From contig SVTB01000003.1 of assembly GCA_015064015.1 (NCBI GenBank), positions 1 through 43,229 on the forward strand: a DNA stretch of 43,229 nucleotides, given 5' to 3'. Below the pieces are notes generated by a model. It was not told where the DNA came from and made no database searches. It was given only the letters and a program-made list of their open reading frames with translations. The stretch comes from Oscillospiraceae bacterium. GTDB taxonomy: Bacteria > Bacillota > Clostridia > Oscillospirales > CAG-272. Numbering within the stretch: position 1 is the first letter of the stretch; the number at the start of each line of letters is the position of its first letter. This document shows, one piece after another, positions 37,243 to 43,229 of the stretch. The translations under genes were made by a program, and so were the position numbers.

Positions 37243-38145
37243 CTATTCTATCCGTATCTGCAGAGTAAAGCTCCAGGCAGATTTTCGAGGAATCTCCGAG
37301 CAATATCCACTCCGTATGGCGCGGTCGGGGGCATCGTAGGGGGCGGTGGCGCACTCGATGGCGATGTTATAGTAATTTTTGAACTCGCCGTTGTTGATCC
37401 ATACGCCGAGGTAGGGCAGGGCAGAGCCGAAGGGGGTGCCGAAATCCATCTCAAAGCGGTGACCCGACGCGGTATAGACCGCACTCACGAAGCCGCCGTC
37501 GGAGGGCTCGTCAAAGTAGTATTTGTAGGCGCGGCCAAGACTCGGCTCATATCCCGACAGGCGGTCAAGGGGGAGACCGTCGGCGGGGGTCGCGCCGAAC
37601 ATATAGGTCACGGGGGTGTCTTTGGGATAGGGGGTGACAATGCGGAGATCGTCCTGTCCGCGGAGCATACAGTGCGCTGCCCAAATGAAGGGGAACGCCT
37701 CGCCGCCGTGGTTTTCGATGGTATAGGTCACGGTGAGACTTCCGTCAGCTTGGGGCGTGATGACCTTCTCATAGGTCAGAGGCAGGATGCGGGAGGCGGC
37801 AGACAGCTTGACACTTCCGCCGTTGATTTGCACTTCATAAGGCAGACGGCAGGTCTCGCCGTGGTCGGGATACGTGATGCCCGCATATTCGCCCTCGGTG
37901 GGGGTGTAAGGATCCACGGTGGGGAACATATCGTCGAAGGAGGCGCACTCGGAGTCTACGTAACTGCCGTCATAAGCAAGCGGCGCGTAGTCGGGCGCGG
38001 GATTCTGACAGAGAAACTCAAAGCCGTCGGCGGCCGTGACGGAGGCCAGCTTGCCGCCGTCCTCGGGGAGAAACAGCGCGGTCATGGCGGGGGTGGTGAC
38101 CGCCAGGGCGGGGCGGGACTTGTAGGTTGTACGGATGATGGACAT
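37243..38145 (-). CDS. Aldose 1-epimerase / galactose mutarotase-like protein
   Basis: MSIIRTTYKSRPALAVTTPAMTALFLPEDGGKLASVTAADGFEFL...HGETCRLPYEV...FIWAAHCMLRG fold pattern. Confidence 0.7.
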   Translation of the reverse strand: MSIIRTTYKSRPALAVTTPAMTALFLPEDGGKLASVTAADGFEFLCQNPAPDYAPLAYDGSYVDSECASFDDMFPTVDPYTPTEGEYAGITYPDHGETCRLPYEVQINGGSVKLSAASRILPLTYEKVITPQADGSLTVTYTIENHGGEAFPFIWAAHCMLRGQDDLRIVTPYPKDTPVTYMFGATPADGLPLDRLSGYEPSLGRAYKYYFDEPSDGGFVSAVYTASGHRFEMDFGTPFGSALPYLGVWINNGEFKNYYNIAIECATAPYDAPDRAIRSGYCSEIPRKSAWSFTLQIRIE

Positions 38146-38249
38146 GACGGCCTCCTTTCGGGTGATGTGGTTAGTATAGCATATTTTGGGGAAATTGTCA
38201 ATGCGCGACCTTGCTGATATAAAAAATACAAAAAGTTTCTCAAAACCTC

Positions 38250-38302
38250 TTGACAAGTAAACTTGGCAATGTTATCATATGGTTGACAAGAAAACTTGGC
38301 AA
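38250..38302 (+). promoter_or_regulatory. Promoter with two near-identical palindromic operators
   Basis: TTGACAAGTAAACTTGGCAA (38250-38269) and TTGACAAGAAAACTTGGCAA (38283-38302); -35 TTGACA 38250-38255, 17-nt spacer, -10 TATCAT 38273-38278. Confidence 0.8.
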
Positions 38303-38314
38303 GGAGGTTTCTGT

Positions 38315-38644
38315 ATGAAGAAAGAAGACATTCTCGAAAAAAGCCGACAGGAAAACCGAGGCGGGGACGAGCGGGAGCGAAAGGTTCGCTTGGATGCGTA
38401 CGGACTGGCACATTTGTTCGGTATTCTGATCTGTTTTGTTACAACCGTATTTGAAGGAATTCGGTATGACGTTTCCTTTTTTAAAACTCCTGGCATGATG
38501 ATCTTATTTGGAACGAACACCGTCCTTCATCTGTTTTGTGCCGTGAAGGTCGGGAAAAAGTATGAATGGTTCGTGGGGATCGCCAGCCTGCTGCTGTTTG
38601 TCGGAGCCGTTTTCCTTTATTTTAGGCATCATTTGGTGGGGTAA
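38315..38644 (+). CDS. Small membrane protein, DUF6442-like
   Basis: MKKEDILEKSRQENRGGDERERKVRLDAYGLAHLFGILICFVTTVFEGI...; about three TM helices; RBS AAGGAGG; followed by an XRE regulator. Confidence 0.7.
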   Translation: MKKEDILEKSRQENRGGDERERKVRLDAYGLAHLFGILICFVTTVFEGIRYDVSFFKTPGMMILFGTNTVLHLFCAVKVGKKYEWFVGIASLLLFVGAVFLYFRHHLVG

Positions 38645-38650
38645 CCGCTC

Positions 38651-38863
38651 ATGAATGATACCTTGATCCTGCGCAATCGTCTCAAGGAAGCGCGTGTCGC
38701 CGCCCGTTTGTCTCAAAACGAGCTGGCCGACATGGTGGGCGTGTCCCGCAACACCATCAGCTCCATCGAGACGGGGCAATTCAACCCCACCGCCAAGCTG
38801 GCCTTAGTGCTGTGTATCGCCCTCGATAAAAAATTTGAGGACTTGTTTTATTTTGATGAATAA
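38651..38863 (+). CDS. XRE-family helix-turn-helix regulator (small)
   Basis: MNDTLILRNRLKEARVAARLSQNELADMVGVSRNTISSIETGQFNPTAKLALVLCIALDKKFEDLFYFDE. Confidence 0.95.
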   Translation: MNDTLILRNRLKEARVAARLSQNELADMVGVSRNTISSIETGQFNPTAKLALVLCIALDKKFEDLFYFDE

Positions 38864-38867
38864 ACGC

Positions 38868-38905
38868 AACCCGCAACCGTGGATGTCACAGTTGCGGGTT
38901 TGTTT
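38868..38905 (+). terminator. Intrinsic terminator
   Basis: AACCCGCAAC ... GTTGCGGGTT followed by TGTTTT. Confidence 0.8.
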
Positions 38906-38955
38906 TACCCATACAAATTCTATCGCCGATCAAGACGCTTTTTTGTCCAAACCGC

Positions 38956-38984
38956 TTGACACTTCGACCGATCTATGGTATCAT
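38956..38984 (+). promoter_or_regulatory. Sigma-A promoter of the sugar isomerase gene
   Basis: TTGACA (38956-38961), 17-nt spacer, TATCAT (38979-38984). Confidence 0.75.
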
Positions 38985-39076
38985 TATTTTAGATACTCCT
39001 ATGGAGTTCTACATATTTTTATAGTATATTTTGCCGATAACGGCAGGGGATAGATTGACCCCGGGAAGGAGAACTT

Positions 39077-39886
39077 ATGTTACCAATTGCCATCCAACTG
39101 TATTCCGTCAGAGATGAGGCCGCTGCCGATTTCGAAGGTACCCTCAAAGCCATCAAGGCCATGGGCTACGAGGGCGTGGAATTTGCGGGGCTTCACGGCA
39201 AGACCGCCGCAGAGGTCAAGACGCTGTGCGCCGAGATCGGCCTGACCCCCATCTCCGCTCACGTTCCCTACTACGATATGGTCACCGACCCCAAGGGCGT
39301 GCTGTCCGACTATGCCGAAATTGGCTGTGAGTACGTGGCCATCCCTTATCTGACCCCCGAGTGCCGTCCCGGTACCGAGGGCTTTGCCAAAGTGGTGGAG
39401 AATGCCGAGATGCTGGGCAAGGTGGCCAAGGAGTTGGGTATGACTTTGCTCTATCACAACCATGATTTTGAGTTTGAGAAGATCGACGGCAAGTACGCCC
39501 TGGAGGTGCTGTACGATACCGTCCCCGCCGACCTGCTCCAGACCGAGCTGGACACCTGCTGGGTCCGTGTGGGCGGCGAGGAGCCTGCCGCATACGTCCG
39601 TAAGTTCGCAGGCCGCGCCCCCGTGGTGCATCTAAAGGACTATGCGGGCGGCAAGTCCGAGCATATGTATGAGCTGATTGGTATTGAGTCCGAGGACAAG
39701 GCCGTGGAGGAGAATCCCTTCGAGTTCCGTCCCGTGGGCTTTGGCGTGCAGGATATGCCCGCGATCATCAAGGCTGCAGAGGACGCAGGTGCCAAGTGGG
39801 TGGTCGTCGAGCAGGATCAGCCCTCCATGGGCCTTACCCCCATCGAGTGCGCCAAGAAGAGCATTGAATATTTGAAGAGTCTTTGA
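39077..39886 (+). CDS. Sugar phosphate isomerase/epimerase (xylose isomerase-like TIM barrel)
   Basis: MLPIAIQLYSVRDEAAADFEGTLKAIKAMGYEGVEFAGLHG; LLYHNHDFEFEKIDG; LDTCWVRVGGEEP; VHLKDYAGG. Confidence 0.9.
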   Translation: MLPIAIQLYSVRDEAAADFEGTLKAIKAMGYEGVEFAGLHGKTAAEVKTLCAEIGLTPISAHVPYYDMVTDPKGVLSDYAEIGCEYVAIPYLTPECRPGTEGFAKVVENAEMLGKVAKELGMTLLYHNHDFEFEKIDGKYALEVLYDTVPADLLQTELDTCWVRVGGEEPAAYVRKFAGRAPVVHLKDYAGGKSEHMYELIGIESEDKAVEENPFEFRPVGFGVQDMPAIIKAAEDAGAKWVVVEQDQPSMGLTPIECAKKSIEYLKSL

Positions 39887-39889
39887 GGG

Positions 39890-39953
39890 GGACGCAAGGG
39901 AGAACCTTCTTGGAAGAAGGTTCTCCCTTGACCCTCTCCAAGAACTCTTGGTA
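39890..39953. repeat. Paired-hairpin element, copy E (single-arm)
   Basis: CAAGGGAGAACCTTCTT-GG-AAGAAGGTTCTCCCTTG (39895-39930, perfect 17-bp stem) with GGGGGACG upstream and ACCCTCTCCAAGAACTCTTGG downstream. Confidence 0.8.
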
Positions 39954-40038
39954 AAAAGGGATTGACCAAGAGATCGAAAGCCCAAAGCTTCGTCGCGCAC
40001 CCTGCTTGTTCATTGTAAAATGTAGGGGGAACAAGATT

Positions 40039-40356
40039 ATGAACAAGCTTACCGTGATTTTGAGCATACTTCTTTTGCTTGCCGCTTTAGTTGTAAATTC
40101 ACTGTTTTTCCTTGAGCCTCTGGAAAGTATTCCGTTTTTATCATCCATTATCGCAACGATGCAATATTACACTTTCATCGCTGCGTTATACGCCGCTATA
40201 TACATGGTGCCGCAGATCATATTTGTGGTGGCGCTGGCGGTCATTTTGTGGATGACCTTCCGCTCCCACAAAAAAGGAACTTTGACTCGAAAAACAGCGA
40301 TCGCTATAGGGATATTGAACGGTATTTCATTGGTACTGATGATACCTATACGATAA
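40039..40356 (+). CDS. Small hypothetical membrane protein
   Basis: MNKLTVILSILLLLAALVVNSLFFLEPLESIPFLSSII...; three hydrophobic helices. Confidence 0.6.
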   Translation: MNKLTVILSILLLLAALVVNSLFFLEPLESIPFLSSIIATMQYYTFIAALYAAIYMVPQIIFVVALAVILWMTFRSHKKGTLTRKTAIAIGILNGISLVLMIPIR

Positions 40357-40407
40357 TTATTCCTCCCATTGCTTTTACTTGATTTTCAATGTTTAAAGGA
40401 GCCGCCT

Positions 40408-42468
40408 ATGAAACACATCCGCCTCCTATCCATCCTCGCCCTGTGCCTCTTTGCCTGCCTTTTGATTGCCTGCAACAGCGGCGGTACCGAGGATTCCACA
40501 ACTCCCTCCGAGACCGATCCTTCGGCGGTGACCGACGTGCCCACAGAACCGCCCGCCGAGACCGAAAGTGAAGCGGTGACCCATGCCGATGACTACCACA
40601 CACATTCCGGCCCCGGATATCAGTGCGGTTGCGGTGCGTGGGTAACCGAACGCGAGACCCTTCCCCCCGGCGAGGAGGAGATCACCATGGGACGACAAGC
40701 TACCATTCCCGTCATCGTAGACGGCAAGACGGATTATACCGTAATAGCTTCTGCGGTATTGCAGGAGCAGAACACCGAAGATCTTACCTACCTTTTCTCG
40801 GTCATGGACGCAAAATACGGTGCCCACCCCGAGGTTGGCACAGAGGGAACAAAGACCATCAGCCTTGTTCTGAATAATGCCATGGACGCTTTGGATTATC
40901 AGGTGAGAGTCATTGGGGACACCAAGATGATCGAGCTGTTTGCCGGCAGTCCCGAGGCCATGTCCCGCGCCATTCGCTATTTCGTGACCCAATACTGCGG
41001 CTACTCCGACGGCGATCTTTTGGTTCCCGTGGAGAATTACACCTACACCTACGCCGAGGCTCAGATCGACAACAGCCACTTCCTCTCCTATGAGGGCGGC
41101 GACAAGACGGTGCTGGCACCCTCGGATAAGGACGGCACTCTCATGACGCCCGCTTGGCTGGATACCGCTGTCATGGTAGAGCTTCGCATCGACATGGCCT
41201 CTATCGGCGGTGCTTTTAAGGATTCCTACGATCTCATTGATTTCTACGCCGCCACTGGTGTCAATGTCCTGTGGCTGTCTCCCATATACGAGCGAGGCGC
41301 GGGTGGTAACGGATACGGCAATATCGGTCTCCACCGCATCGAGCCTGCGCTTACGGGTACCACCGATCAAGCAGAGGGCTGGAACGAGCTGAAAAAGTTT
41401 GTGGATTATGCCCACTCCAAGGGTGTGTATATCCTGTTGGATATCATTTCTTGGGGTACGATGTACGCTTCTCCCTTGCTTGAAGAGCATCCCGAGTGGT
41501 ATGACGGCGAGGCTTGGGGCAACGCCGCCTTCAACTGGAAAAATGAGGAATTTCGCGAATGGTTCATATCCAATGCAGTGGAAAATCTCAAAAAGACGGG
41601 CGCTGACGGCTACCGCTGTGACTGTGAGCCCTTTACCGCGGGTTACGAGGTCTTTGAGGCTATCCGCACCCGTTGCAACGACCAAGGCCTTTATCCCGTG
41701 ATCATGGCCGAGGCCGAAGCCGACAGAAAGAATGTCTTTGATATGGAGCAGGACGGGGTGATCGACATGGATCGAGGCACTCTGTATCAGCACCCCGTCA
41801 ATTTCTTTGTGGATGGACACTTGAGCATAGTTTCAGATACCCTGCGCGGCAAAGGCGTATTCAAGCGTGGCGCTTTTCGCTATTATACCAACTGCATTAC
41901 CAACCATGACTACCAGGAGAGAAACGTCAACGGCAACCGTTTGAAGATTGGCTATGCTGCTATCTATGCCCCTTATATTCCCCTGTGGTACATGGGTGAC
42001 GAGTTCGGTGTGACCATGCCCTATCGCGCGGTGCTGTACGATATCGCCGTGGACTACGGTTCCGTGGGAAGCAACGCCGAGCAGACCTACTTCTACGAGG
42101 ATGTGAAGCAAATGATTGCCATACGTCGCACCTATCCTGAAATCTTTGAATACTACCCCTTGTCCCACAAGCAGACAAACATCTGCGAGGTGGCGGTAGA
42201 CGGTCTTACCTCTCTCGAAAACTACGCTCGCTACGCTGACAACAAAATGGTTATCGTGCTGGCCAACAACGAGGAGGGAAACAATGGTGTTTGTACCGTC
42301 AAGATCCCCTTCGAGGACGGCTTTGCCACGGCCTACAAGAATTATAAGGTTACCGATCTTTTGACGGGGCGCGTTATTGCGATGGGTCATGCTGACCGTG
42401 TGGACGATTTCTCTGCTGTTGTACCGTATCAGTACTGTGGTGTGTACCTTGTGGAAGGAATTGAATAA
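40408..42468 (+). CDS. Alpha-amylase (GH13)-like lipoprotein with extra N-terminal domain
   Basis: Lipobox LLIAC; catalytic-domain motifs YAATGVNVLWLSPIYE, GADGYRCDCEP, VIMAEAEA, NCITNHDYQ. Confidence 0.8.
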   Translation: MKHIRLLSILALCLFACLLIACNSGGTEDSTTPSETDPSAVTDVPTEPPAETESEAVTHADDYHTHSGPGYQCGCGAWVTERETLPPGEEEITMGRQATIPVIVDGKTDYTVIASAVLQEQNTEDLTYLFSVMDAKYGAHPEVGTEGTKTISLVLNNAMDALDYQVRVIGDTKMIELFAGSPEAMSRAIRYFVTQYCGYSDGDLLVPVENYTYTYAEAQIDNSHFLSYEGGDKTVLAPSDKDGTLMTPAWLDTAVMVELRIDMASIGGAFKDSYDLIDFYAATGVNVLWLSPIYERGAGGNGYGNIGLHRIEPALTGTTDQAEGWNELKKFVDYAHSKGVYILLDIISWGTMYASPLLEEHPEWYDGEAWGNAAFNWKNEEFREWFISNAVENLKKTGADGYRCDCEPFTAGYEVFEAIRTRCNDQGLYPVIMAEAEADRKNVFDMEQDGVIDMDRGTLYQHPVNFFVDGHLSIVSDTLRGKGVFKRGAFRYYTNCITNHDYQERNVNGNRLKIGYAAIYAPYIPLWYMGDEFGVTMPYRAVLYDIAVDYGSVGSNAEQTYFYEDVKQMIAIRRTYPEIFEYYPLSHKQTNICEVAVDGLTSLENYARYADNKMVIVLANNEEGNNGVCTVKIPFEDGFATAYKNYKVTDLLTGRVIAMGHADRVDDFSAVVPYQYCGVYLVEGIE

Positions 42469-42612
42469 AAAAGTCAGTTGTTAACCGTCTGTTCACACGC
42501 GGTTTTCAATGAACACAAAAATATAGGATATAATACCCATAACTGCATATATCCAATGCAGAATCTTAAACAAAGTCAACAAAAATCTCAAATACAAAGG
42601 AGACTTACAACC

Positions 42613-43229
42613 ATGGCTGAAAAAATGGATGCTTTGCTGGACTACTCCGGTTCCAAGGATACGAACGTAGTAGATGCCAACAGAAAAATGAGAGTCGGTA
42701 TCATCGGTTGCGGCTGGATTGCAGACGCACACATTGATTCCTACAAGCGTATGCCCGACGTAGAGATCGTGGCAGGCTCCGACCTGATCCCCGGTAAGGC
42801 CGCCGAGTTCTTCAAGAGACACGGCGTGGAAGGTGTCAAGACCGACTATGCCTCCCACAAGGAAATGCTGGATGACGAGTCTCTGCAGCTCGATGCCGTT
42901 TCCATTTGTACTTATAACCGTCAGCACGCCGCTCCCACCATCTACGCTCTGCAGAAGGGTGTTCACGTTCTCCTTGAGAAGCCCTTCACCGTTACTCTGG
43001 ACGAGGCCATCGAGGTCATGAAGGCCGAGAAGGAAAGCGGCAAGGTGCTGTCCATTGGCTTCCAGCCCAGACTGGATCCCAATATGCAGATGATCAAGAA
43101 GATCGTGGAGTCCGGCGAGCTGGGTAAGATCTACTACATCCAGACCGGCGGCGGCCGCCGTCGCGGTATCCCCACCCCCTTCAAGGAGGTCACCTTCATC
43201 CGTGACGAGACCGCAGGTCTCGGCGCGCT
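42613..43229 (+). CDS. Gfo/Idh/MocA family oxidoreductase (truncated at window end)
   Basis: MRVGIIGCGWIADAHIDSYKRMPDVEIVAGSDL; DAVSICTYNRQHAAPTIYALQKGVHVLLEKPFT. Confidence 0.92.
   Translation, partial: MAEKMDALLDYSGSKDTNVVDANRKMRVGIIGCGWIADAHIDSYKRMPDVEIVAGSDLIPGKAAEFFKRHGVEGVKTDYASHKEMLDDESLQLDAVSICTYNRQHAAPTIYALQKGVHVLLEKPFTVTLDEAIEVMKAEKESGKVLSIGFQPRLDPNMQMIKKIVESGELGKIYYIQTGGGRRRGIPTPFKEVTFIRDETAGLGA

Noticed and set aside
40426-41820. 464-aa minus-strand ORF opposite the GH13-like gene
   Set aside because: Antisense artefact with no domain resemblance; the plus-strand gene is well supported.
1-43229. CRISPR arrays, IS elements, prophage or toxin-antitoxin systems
   Set aside because: No regularly spaced direct repeats, transposase, phage structural genes or recognisable TA pair were seen; the XRE/DUF6442-like pair superficially resembles a TA operon but the partner looks like a small multi-TM protein.

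Overview
The window is a chromosomal segment from a Firmicute, probably a gut-type Clostridia. This is inferred from SigI/RsgI, YlxM-Ffh, a T-box leader, TTGACA-17-TATAAT promoters and many lipobox lipoproteins. No phage, IS, CRISPR or plasmid genes were recognised. Left to right: tRNA-Gln(CTG); cca; iorA-iorB plus a class-IV aminotransferase; a DUF4091/GH123-like lipoprotein; a heterodimeric ABC exporter; a DUF3863-like protein and a PHP phosphatase; rsgI/sigI; an orphan solute-binding lipoprotein; PHP-trkH-trkA; a MATE exporter; ylxM-ffh-rpsP-khpA; a T-box-controlled sodium:solute symporter; two uncharacterised genes; an arginine cluster argC-J-B-(WG-repeat lipoprotein)-D; an aldose-epimerase-like gene; a DUF6442-like membrane protein with an XRE regulator; a sugar isomerase; a GH13-like lipoprotein; and a truncated Gfo/Idh/MocA oxidoreductase. 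The signal least explained by the genes is a family of intergenic elements built from long, near-perfect hairpins. Stem sequences differ between copies but pairing is kept, the flanks are shared (GGGGTACGC... / ...GAACCCCTTCAAAAACTTT), and hairpins begin 7-11 nt after stop codons. The family fills the argC/J/B intergenic regions and the predicted cca 5' leader. Other points of interest are a T-box with apparent Tyr (UAC) specifier in front of an SSS-family transporter, duplicated operators on the DUF6442/XRE promoter, and palindromes at the MATE and ylxM-ffh start sites. All calls were made by eye from sequence; no database search was run.
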